Assembly: GCA_000333855.2 (NCBI GenBank)
Contig: CM007320.1
Location: forward strand, 993,821 to 1,057,820
Direction: 5' to 3'
DNA from: Endotrypanum monterogeii
Taxonomy: Eukaryota > Euglenozoa > Kinetoplastea > Trypanosomatida > Trypanosomatidae
DNA length: 64,000 nt
Below the pieces are notes generated by a model. The model had not been told where the DNA came from. It worked only from the letters and a program-made list of their open reading frames with translations, and made no database searches. Each line of letters begins with the position of its first letter. Position 1 is the stretch's first letter. This document shows positions 28,469-36,917 of this stretch, piece by piece. The position numbers and the translations under genes are program-made.

Positions 28469-30796
28469 ATGCTCTTTCGGCGTTTTATCTTCAAAGGGGG
28501 AAGCCTCTCCCGATCGCCTAAACTGGCCAGCATGCGACACGTGCGACAGCAGCATGGCCTGGCGAGCCCAGCGCAGTCTCCCTCGTGCACAAAATCAGTC
28601 TCATCGCCTCTGCCCACCAGCTCATCCCCTCCGCTTGACGTGGTAAGTGCGTCGAGTCCGGCAGGTGGTCCGCAACAGGCGGAACTGCTCTTCGACATCC
28701 TCGGAAACCCGGTGACACCGCCCCAGCAGGCCAAGATTCAATACAAACCCCAAGCTTCCAGGGAGCGGCAACCCTCCCACGATACACCCCCAGCGCTCAC
28801 AACGAGTGTAGAGAAAAAGGCCAAGAGGTCGGATACGTCGACTCCTGCAAGGTCTCAACATATCCAGCAGTTTGTTCGGCAGGTTGTGACCGATCCCCTA
28901 AGCAACACATCCTCTAGCATCGCTGGCGGTGAATCATACGAATCAACCAGTCACGAAAGCGCTGCGCACCTATCGCCGCAAGATCTTTCAGCACAGTACA
29001 AAGTGATAATTGTAGACGCGCTAGGGATGCCAGCCGAACTCCCAAAAGGTACACCACAAAGTTTTGAAGACCTGCTCGCGATCTCTCCGTCAATCCTCCG
29101 GACGCAGCTTCAGAAGCTGATGGAGCGTAAGCATTACCGCGTCCTCACCCCTGTCCAGACTGCCGTCATTCCGCTGACACTGGAGCACCGAGATCTGCTC
29201 TGCATCGCGCCAACTGCCACTGGAAAGACTCTCTGTTATGTTTACACCGCTCTCCTGCACATGCTTCAAAAAGACATGACCGATCGCCCAGTCGTGACGA
29301 CGGGTGACGAGGATGGCAGTGTGAGTTTGAACCAGAGGCAAGTAGAAGCCTTCCTTCAAGAAAAAATTGACAAAGGGGAAGTCTGTCCCTATTGTGAGCT
29401 TAACACCAGTGAGGTACGCGTATGTCCGATGACCGGCTTCTCGCATCCGACGGCTTTCGAGCTCGAGACAGAACTCGCTCTCCGGTCAAAACAACGGCGC
29501 GCAATGCGTCTAGATGAGCTTCAATCATCTGTCGCAGAGCCGCGGGTGCTCGTCCTAGTGCCCAATAGCCCTCTCGCCTCTCAGGTCACCTCGGTGTTCC
29601 GCTCCCTTCACTGCGATTACCGGATTCATTCTATGGTGCGCGCCTCCAACGCAGAGGAGCAGAAGAAGTACCTCCAAGCACTGGAAGGCGGTGTCGACGT
29701 GCTCGTGTCTTCCCCAGAAACCATACTCCCCGCTCTATACAAGCACAAGCTCTCGCTGAAGCGAGTGCAGACAGTAATCATGGACGAAGTGGACGACATC
29801 GTCTCCGTAAACCACTTCGAGCCCATGAAAATAATTCTTGGTGCGCTTCCAAAAGGAGTACTACGGCCGCAGCGACTCCTGTTCGGTGCCTCGCTTCCGC
29901 CTGTTGCCTACGATATGATCAAAACGAAGATGCTGCTCCCCTCTCACAGATTTGTGTTGGTCGACCTGAAAACCCCAGCAGAGCGAATCCGTCCAGCACC
30001 CTCTGCTGTGGCGCTGCCGTCACCCCCCTCCCCTCCTGGTAAGGCGAACGCAGGAAATGACGCTGACCATTCCTCAGCATCGCTGTCTTCCGCGGTGACG
30101 AGTGGTCTCTTGACCGCGCGCACGAATCTGCGTCATGTTGTGTTTATGGTGGGGCGTGGCGAGAAGGTACAGAAGTTAGCTTGGATGTACAAAACTGGGA
30201 AGTTGAACCCGGACCAGCGCACCCTCATTTTTTGTAACTCGCGCCACAACGTTGCGTACGTCTGTGACAAAATGAAGGAGCTGATTCCAGAGGTGAACTT
30301 CACCACACTAACCTCGCACACCTCTTCATCAGCGCGAGAAGGAGTACTGAAAATGTTCCGAACGGGGGTTTCGACTTGCCTCATCTGCACAGACCTGCTG
30401 AGTCGCGGAATCGATTTCCAAGGCGTGGTCTACGTTGTTCAGTACGATATGTCAACAGACATGGAGGTCTGGGTACACCGATGCGGTCGTTGCGGCCGTG
30501 GGGCTTCACTCCAGGGCACAGGGTATATCTACACTTTTTTCCAGCCGGAGAACATTAAAATGGCAAAGCCGCTAGTTGGGTATCTTCGCCAACACCAACA
30601 GCTGGTGCCATCAAAGCTGCGCGAATATGCGAAGCAGTCCTTCATCGACGTCTTCAACAATTCACTCTTCCATCATCCAACACGACCGTTCCGAAGAGAT
30701 GATCCGCAAAACAGCACACCGGTTCTCGGCCGAGGCACGCGACGCTTTCCCGATTACAAGCAGGGCACCATTCACAAGCACTTCAGGCCACAATGA
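28469..30796 (+). CDS. DEAD-box RNA helicase, probably mitochondrial
   Basis: Predicted protein of 775 residues. The N-terminus (MLFRRFIFKGGSLSRSPKLA) is basic, hydroxylated and free of acidic residues, as in mitochondrial presequences. Helicase motifs in order: Q-motif region (VLTPVQTAVIPL), motif I APTATGKT at 247-254, Ia LVPNSPLASQ, Ib SSPE, motif II DEVD at 439-442 (instead of DEAD), motif III GAS (instead of SAT), IV LIFCNSR, V CTDLLSRGIDF and VI HRCGRCGR at about 670-677. Between I and Ia an insert carries CPYCELNTSEVRVCP, a possible zinc-binding knuckle. DEAD-box proteins remodel RNA and RNP; a mitochondrial relative could act in ribosome assembly or RNA editing and processing, but the target is unknown. 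The first in-frame ATG is 28469. Confidence 0.9.
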   Translation: MLFRRFIFKGGSLSRSPKLASMRHVRQQHGLASPAQSPSCTKSVSSPLPTSSSPPLDVVSASSPAGGPQQAELLFDILGNPVTPPQQAKIQYKPQASRERQPSHDTPPALTTSVEKKAKRSDTSTPARSQHIQQFVRQVVTDPLSNTSSSIAGGESYESTSHESAAHLSPQDLSAQYKVIIVDALGMPAELPKGTPQSFEDLLAISPSILRTQLQKLMERKHYRVLTPVQTAVIPLTLEHRDLLCIAPTATGKTLCYVYTALLHMLQKDMTDRPVVTTGDEDGSVSLNQRQVEAFLQEKIDKGEVCPYCELNTSEVRVCPMTGFSHPTAFELETELALRSKQRRAMRLDELQSSVAEPRVLVLVPNSPLASQVTSVFRSLHCDYRIHSMVRASNAEEQKKYLQALEGGVDVLVSSPETILPALYKHKLSLKRVQTVIMDEVDDIVSVNHFEPMKIILGALPKGVLRPQRLLFGASLPPVAYDMIKTKMLLPSHRFVLVDLKTPAERIRPAPSAVALPSPPSPPGKANAGNDADHSSASLSSAVTSGLLTARTNLRHVVFMVGRGEKVQKLAWMYKTGKLNPDQRTLIFCNSRHNVAYVCDKMKELIPEVNFTTLTSHTSSSAREGVLKMFRTGVSTCLICTDLLSRGIDFQGVVYVVQYDMSTDMEVWVHRCGRCGRGASLQGTGYIYTFFQPENIKMAKPLVGYLRQHQQLVPSKLREYAKQSFIDVFNNSLFHHPTRPFRRDDPQNSTPVLGRGTRRFPDYKQGTIHKHFRPQ

Positions 30797-31212
30797 TGGC
30801 ACGAGTTGCTAATGATTACTTCCGTCTAGGAAAGGAAAGCAAGATGATGGAATATACATTATATATATATATATATTGGATCGCTGTCCATCAGTCACTC
30901 CTCAGGACGTTCCACGCGGTCGTCTCCACATGATATGTGTTTTTTTTTCCTGATAACAACTCTGTACGTTTAAGCGCCACCTTTGTGACTGTTCGCTCCA
31001 TGACCCTCCCTCCCCCTCATCCCTCCTTCCTTGCCCTCTGCATGCAATGGTACAATGCGATATGACATTATATTATTTTCTTTCTTCATGGGAAATGTGT
31101 TTAGTGGTGTGTCTTGTTATGAAGACACACACACACAGTTGCACCACCTCTTCATCTGCTGCTGAATTCAGTGAAGCTGTATACGTTCCGAACCTAGGCT
31201 AGTTCTGCTGGC

Positions 31213-31269
31213 TCTCTATCTCCCTCATCCTCCTCCTCTCTTGGCGTTTTTTTTTTTTTGGCGCCGCAG
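31213..31269 (+). promoter_or_regulatory. Orphan polypyrimidine tract and splice acceptor
   Basis: CT-rich stretch plus a 13-nt T-run, then GGCGCCGCAG; AG at 31268-31269. The first ATG after it (31272) opens only six codons, so the acceptor serves no intact gene here. Confidence 0.5.
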
Positions 31270-31388
31270 GCATGATTGCAGGCGCAGTATAGCCTGAACT
31301 ACCCTCGAAACACATCCGTCCCAAGGTCTTACATCACACCCCACTGCCTTGAGAGTTCTGTTTTTCTCTTTTTTTGTCCTCATCTTTG

Positions 31389-31410
31389 TTATTTGCGGGC
31401 CCGCAAATAA
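31389..31410. repeat. 22-bp perfect palindrome
   Basis: Perfect inverted repeat centred on GCGGGCCCGC with AT-rich arms and no spacer. In RNA it could fold back only with some central pairs opened; in DNA it could be a protein-binding site. No known element is assigned. Confidence 0.85.
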
Positions 31411-31538
31411 AGATCTCCACAGCTCGAAAATCGCGGTCTAACTGTTTCGCGATAGTGTTTCACGCCGCTGTTTCTCCTCTCAGTCACGACTTCTGTGCAG
31501 CCGTCGCTGCCGCCCTTGTGGCGCAGCCGCTGTGCTAA

Positions 31539-32466
31539 CGGATAACTCCTCAAATCCGCCGCCTGCAGCAGCTTGTTGATCTTGTCCTCCTTATCCTCGT
31601 CTTCACGGTGCTCTGCCAGTGGATTTCGCGGGTCTTATTCCATCCCGTCTTCCTCCCTTTGGGCATCCTTCGCCGACAGTATGGAATCGAGGGCCTCAAA
31701 AGTCGTGCCTTGTTGACCACACTTGGCCAGAGGATGGAGGCGCACACGCCTCTCTGACTGCAGGAGCAGCCTCCATGGGCTGCTTTTCCCTTTTTGACAC
31801 TCTCGTAAGCTCTGCAATCAATCGATGTCTGGGTGTTACGCACTCTCACCGTTAGAGGCGACAATTGTGGGCTTGTTTTTTTACACCAGATGATGAACCA
31901 ACTACATGAAACGACAAAACATTGGGCAACTTCTAGCAAACCTTTCACCCATAACACGGTACTTTACGACGGCTAACCTGATTAACGAAATGGGCCCCTA
32001 CACCCAAGACTGCATCATGCACTCAAACTGCAATCCTTACTGCATGTTCTACTGGAGGGATCACATGTACCAGGGGGACCATTAGGTTTGCCGTCGAACA
32101 TCACACGAAAGGAAGCGTTCAAGTTGGCATTCTTCGCTGCTGCAGCGCGTGCGTGACATATCCTCATCACACGGATGTGGGCTCGTCTCTGAGAAGTCTA
32201 CGAGGTGTACAGCGGCTACTGTTTCAGCGACATGTGGTTTGGGTAAACGCGGTCTTTTGCATGGCCGCCACACACGCATCCATAACTGGCACCAGAAGCA
32301 GAACGTTTGCTACTATGGTACTGGATTGTTCATGGAAGCACTGTTCAGCGCTATGAACCTCTACCTGATCCGCCGCTACCCCGAGCAGCATCCGTGCACA
32401 ACAACGCCGAAAAAAAAAAAGGCGGGACTCGAAATCAACCGCCACGCAGAACCACTGACTTCATAG
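31539..32466 (+). pseudogene. Decayed gene, probably a membrane protein
   Basis: Successive stretches in different frames of the same strand read like one protein interrupted by stops and frameshifts. The frame 31539-31757 (72 codons, ending TGA) has a hydrophobic helix (LVDLVLLILVFTVLCQW) followed by basic residues. The frame from ATG 31906 to TAG 32083 gives a 59-residue piece with NPYCMFYWRDHMYQG. After that stop a shifted frame continues as GLPSNITRKEAFKLAFFAAAARA-like sequence, then a piece with EVYEVYSGYCFSDMWFG. Finally 32281-32466 gives NVCYYGTGLFMEALFSAMNL. The upstream orphan splice acceptor fits a former gene start. I do not recognise the family. Alternatives are heavy assembly error or a coincidental run of coding-like composition. 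Confidence 0.45.
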
Positions 32467-34627
32467 AAAGACTCACCAATCACCCCCGTGTAAAGCCACC
32501 CCCTCCCCCCCCCCCCCGCGGAGGGGGTCACATGTGGTGTCGATCGACTTGAACATACACGGACCCGCGTGTATCAACAGTGAGTGAAATCCGCCCAAAA
32601 CACCAACCACACCAAACAAAATGTCGAAAAATGGTGGGCGGTCGCGAATCGATGAATAAAAGGGGTGAACAGAAAAGAGCGAGGCTTCAAATCCCAAAAG
32701 GTAGAGACCTATTGTGCCTAATGGCCTGCCGTTGACGCTGACTTGTTACCGACGTCCTGCTTCGCCCCTCTCTCTTTTTATCTATAAGCTTTTTTTTTAG
32801 GAGAAGTGAATCTGTTTGTCTGTGTGCATGATGGCGATGTCTTCTTCAAAAGCCTCGTGTGGACTGTCACCTGAAGTTTATCCTGGAAAGAGTATAAACT
32901 CTGCACAATGGATGAATGCAGGTTTCCACTGTAACGCACGGGGGAGGGAGGGAGGGGGGCCAAACACTTCTCTACCCTTGAGCACGCCTCTTGGTCTGGA
33001 TTGGAAGGAAGCTCTCTAGTCTCATATGCGTGAAGTCAAGTCTCATGTACTTGGTTGCTATGATTGCTTCTTTGTGTGGGTGTATCCTCTCTTCTTCCTT
33101 CCACACCCTCTCAACTGCCCATTCTCTTTTCGATTATTTTCATCTGCAGAACTAGGTTGTTTCACACGCGCGCTCTTTTATCTGTCCCCCACACGCCGCT
33201 TGCGCTCGAAAGATGTTACAGGGAAAAATACACGATACTACTCACCCTTCCTTTGGTTCTTTTTTTTTTTGTGCTCTTCTGTGTGTGCGTGCGTTCGCGA
33301 TCATGTGGGTTGTGTAGGTCAAATCGCACAGTGTGCATGCCCCAAAGTGTTTTGTTTTTTTTTATTCCGGCCGTGTCTTCAGCACCGGTTTTCTTTTGAT
33401 TTCTATTTTCTGTACAAATTGATCCGCGCGTGTCGGCCCTCTATCCGACCCTCCCCCTCCCTCTTTCCCCGTCCCCCCTTTCGCTTTTATTGGCTGCTCC
33501 TCCCTCCTCCCACACATTCTTCTTTGCGCAGACGTGTCCTCGTGATTCGTTTTCCCCTTCATTATCATGATACAAATACCTGCGCATATCATCTACAAGA
33601 ACGTGTGGTAGTTTTTTTTTTTTCATCTATTGTGTGTATATGTGTACACATGAAACATTTCCCTGACCCCCGCCCCCTCCCCGCTTCACTCTGATCTGCT
33701 CATATGTGAGGCGCGGACCTACAAAGTGGGAAAAGCGCTTTCTCATGGGCTTCATGGCACTCCTCACATCCTCAGGGCTGAAGACGTGGAGGTACGCCCC
33801 GATTCCTTCGATGTCACTCTTTGATTCGATGTTGCGATTGTGATGAGTGTCGCTGCTACCCTTCTTTTGTTGCCCAGTCGCTCTCTCGCTCTCTCAGAAA
33901 TACGGAGCCGCACCCCGAATGTTTGTCCTACGTGCATGTTGTAAGAAAAGGAAGAGAGGACCTGCAAGTCAATGAGCAACAAGCGATTGTGTTATGTATG
34001 CAATAGGACACGTAGCTGGCTTGGGGGGGGGAGGGGGAGGGGGGGAACGAGCAGCACATCGGGGTGCTAAAGAAACTGCACTCAGCTTTCCACTTTGTTT
34101 CATCTGAGGGGGGTACATACTGTATGCGTATGTGCGTATTTTTCTGTTTGTGTGTGGAAGGGGGATAGCTGGGGCTTTGACGGGGTCTTTTCTGCCCATG
34201 AAATTTGTTTTCTCCCTTTTTGATCATAAATCGAAGACGGTAATCAAACCGACGAAAGCAAAGATGACATGATTGACAGTGGCAGGTCTCGTGTGGGCCT
34301 GCACTGTGAGAATGTGCTAAGTTGCACATACGCATGAGTTATTCCTTGATCATTTCGTTGAGATGACCAGCGCATCATATCGATATTATTACAACCCTTC
34401 GTAAGTGTTGCATGTCTCCTCCCTCTCTCGCCTCTGTATCAACTGATTGCTCTCATGTTTCCTCTCTGTGAGAGAGGGTGTCACCAGCGAAGCAGCAGTT
34501 ACGAAAAAAAAAAACGATTCAGTATTGCACAGGCGCGCAAAAATCAAAAACAGCCGCCACACATTTCTCATAAACCGCCGGTTACCTCCATCAGTCCATC
34601 CTAAACTCCTCTGCTGCGGCGCACGCA
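32467..34627. other. Intergenic region, no gene seen
   Basis: Low-complexity C-, G- and T-runs dominate (for example 32501-32528, 33268-33280, 33612-33623, 34020-34046). An open frame at 33026-33694 is Phe/Cys/Pro-rich, without family features, and is judged non-coding. CT-rich stretches near 34411-34470 precede AG at 34471-34472, a plausible acceptor for the next gene. Confidence 0.55.
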
Positions 34628-35743
34628 ATGTCATGCGAGCGCAGCTCTCCAACGGGGAAAGACGCGGCGGTGACGGCGGTTCCAAAGCTGACTACGCTCA
34701 GGGAAGCCATTGATCAGGATGGTGTCCCTGCCACTTGCAGCGCGAAGCAACGCCGACTTATGGACCTTCACGTCACCGCATACCCCAGTATACTGAACGA
34801 ACGTACGCTTCCAAAACACAACACGGCTGCTACTGACCTTTCTCCGATCGATCCCCTGAAATACCGTAAAGCACACGCGGTGCGGGACAACAACGCCAAT
34901 AGCTACAAAGAAAAAGAGGAAAATGTGGTGCCGATGCTCTCTACCAACCAACACGCCAACTACATGACGAAGATCGGTCTGCAGATGCGAGCGGCGCGTC
35001 TTGAGAACCCTGAGAAAGCCCCGACGATCGAGAGCCTTGAGCCGCGTGGCTACCGCAGTCGCTTTATAGCCCCGAGCTTTGACGAGCGGTCGACATATCG
35101 GTGGGACTACTGCTACTCCAACAACGACGGTTTTCATGACACGGTGCGCCGCGACCGCCTCGCCAAGTACCGTGATGGGTGGAGTGAAAACGAAAAACAC
35201 GATGTGGACATGTCCATGAAGATCCCGTTCCTGACCATGCCAGTGGCTTCGGACCTGCTCAGAGACAAGGCGACGATATACCGCAAGGACTTCTTGAAGA
35301 GTGCAACCAAAAATGAGTACCGCTCCCTGTCGTACAAGACTAATCTCGAAGATCTCGGCACCACGTACGCCTACTCGGCTTACTTTCCGGAGGACCCCCG
35401 CCGCAATATACGCTTCAATGAGTCCATCGCCGCTTACAAGACGCCGCACAACTTTGTAGAGACATGCCACCGGGACAACTCGTACGTCGAGAAGAGCATG
35501 TCGAATAAGAATTCCTCAGTACGTGAGGAACTGGACCGTCTCCGCGCGATGCAAAGGGAAATGGTGCACCTGTCCACAGCGAAGAACGCCTCCTCTGACT
35601 GCGACAATGCTAGAAAAGAGCAAAAATCCGTCTTGATACCCGGCATGAAGGGTTCTGGCTACCGTTGCGTGAGCAAAGACAAGGACTGGTACGTAATTCT
35701 TCCACGTGATCATTTTAACTACCAGGCCGTGGACGACTTCTAG
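34628..35743 (+). CDS. Conserved-type hypothetical protein, Tyr/Arg/Asn-rich
   Basis: Predicted protein of 371 residues, not recognised. It has no signal peptide or membrane segment. The sequence is polar, rich in Tyr, Asn, Arg and Asp, with short tyrosine-containing segments (YRSRFIAPSFDERSTYRWDY, YRSLSYKTNLEDLGTTYAY) and a charged helix (REELDRLRAMQREMVHL) before the C-terminus. Codon use is uniform across the frame, and the frame is much longer than expected by chance, so the gene is real. Small polar proteins of this type are common among microtubule-associated and axonemal proteins of flagellates, but that is only a guess from composition. Start: first ATG; another Met occurs early (residue 45). 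Confidence 0.75.
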   Translation: MSCERSSPTGKDAAVTAVPKLTTLREAIDQDGVPATCSAKQRRLMDLHVTAYPSILNERTLPKHNTAATDLSPIDPLKYRKAHAVRDNNANSYKEKEENVVPMLSTNQHANYMTKIGLQMRAARLENPEKAPTIESLEPRGYRSRFIAPSFDERSTYRWDYCYSNNDGFHDTVRRDRLAKYRDGWSENEKHDVDMSMKIPFLTMPVASDLLRDKATIYRKDFLKSATKNEYRSLSYKTNLEDLGTTYAYSAYFPEDPRRNIRFNESIAAYKTPHNFVETCHRDNSYVEKSMSNKNSSVREELDRLRAMQREMVHLSTAKNASSDCDNARKEQKSVLIPGMKGSGYRCVSKDKDWYVILPRDHFNYQAVDDF

Positions 35744-36094
35744 GCTGACAGGGTCATCCACCTCGCAAGGGTGGGATGGCGTGTGTGCGGATGAAAATCG
35801 GTAGGTAAAAGCGTTTTTTTTTCTTTTTATGGGTTGGTGTTTCAGATGTACAAGTACCTCTTTTCGTGATCTCCATCCCTCGTCCGGCACGCATGCACGT
35901 GTAGTGCACGTGCAATACACTCATTTCAACGAAAGCACGCCATGTACAGCAAAGAACGAACCGATGAAGGGGTTGGGAGGGAACGAAACGAAAAAAAATG
36001 CACTGCTCCGTGTTTGGTTTTGAAGCCACGGAGCGCGCCACAACCCACTCTCTACCACCACTGCCCCCCCCCCCCGACCCCTCCATCCCCGAAG

Positions 36095-36128
<34 letters not shown>

Positions 36129-36917
36129 TCAGGTGAACCTCGGTTCCCCCTCCCTCTTCCCCCAATAACATGTATTGGTAAGTATACAGATGAGAATGTG
36201 TGTAGCTGCCAGGGAATGTTCCATACTCTGAAAAGGAACAAGACGGGACGATATGTTTTTTTTTTTTTGTGTGTGTGAATAACCCTCCCTTTGTGTTGCT
36301 TTCTGGAATAGCGTTCTTTGTGGCACTCGATACAATGAACCCCTCGTGCTTTGCAGGTAGAACCTCCCAGTCACTCATGCTGGTGTCATCCGGGAGCGCC
36401 ATCCTTCGATTTGCGCAAACACTGTAGCTGAAATGGCACTGGAGGAAGATATTTATCAACCAACTTGCTCTCCTGAAAAAGAATACATACAAATAACCCC
36501 CCCCACCACCACCCCCCTCGCAGGAAGAGAAGATGCATTTCCATTGCGTTGCCTCCGTCTCTTCGGCCTCTGGACACCAGCATCGGTGCCACACTCTTTT
36601 TGGTTGCACAAGGTGTGAAGTGTTACCTTCTACCAAAGCCCTGCCTGGCGCAACCTATCCAACCCCCGCCATCCCTCCTTCTCTTTTCCACTCTCCGTAT
36701 AGGCTTTTTTGGGGGGCTGATTTCTCCTCCTCGCTTGACAAGGGTGACAAGGACACCCTTCTGGAATATATATTTCCATATCCATGATTGTTGCAGGAGG
36801 GGGGGAACGACTCACCTTTATTTATTTATTTTTTTTTTTGTGAGTGCCCGTTGTTGGACGTTTTTTTTTTAGATCTGCCTTCCCTTTCCTTCTCGCCCGT
36901 TGAGTTGGCAGTACAGG
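35744..36917. other. Intergenic region with TA tract
   Basis: No gene seen. (TA)n at about 36096-36125, C- and T-runs, and a T-run at 36861-36870 directly followed by AG (36871-36872). That AG, or the one at 36908-36909 after the TTCCCTTTCCTTCTC tract, is the probable acceptor for the HEAT-like gene. Confidence 0.6.
36096..36125. repeat. (TA)n microsatellite
   Basis: Perfect TA tract, 350 nt after the preceding stop codon. Confidence 0.9.

Larger units (their letters stand above)
30797..31538. other. Intergenic region with TA tract, pyrimidine tracts and palindrome
   Basis: TA tract at about 30861-30876 follows the helicase stop by 65 nt. A strong polypyrimidine tract (31213-31259) ends in GCCGCAG (AG 31268-31269), a splice acceptor with no intact gene behind it. 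This supports the idea that the stretch at 31539-32466 was once a gene. A 22-bp perfect palindrome lies at 31389-31410. Confidence 0.55.

Noticed and set aside
31889..31980. C/D snoRNA-like boxes (ATGATGA and CTGA) about 90 nt apart
   Set aside because: No terminal stem and no C'/D' pair seen; better explained as part of the relic gene.
33026..33694. 222-codon open frame on the + strand
   Set aside because: Phe/Cys/Pro-rich translation of T- and C-runs; no ATG-proximal splice signal and no family features.
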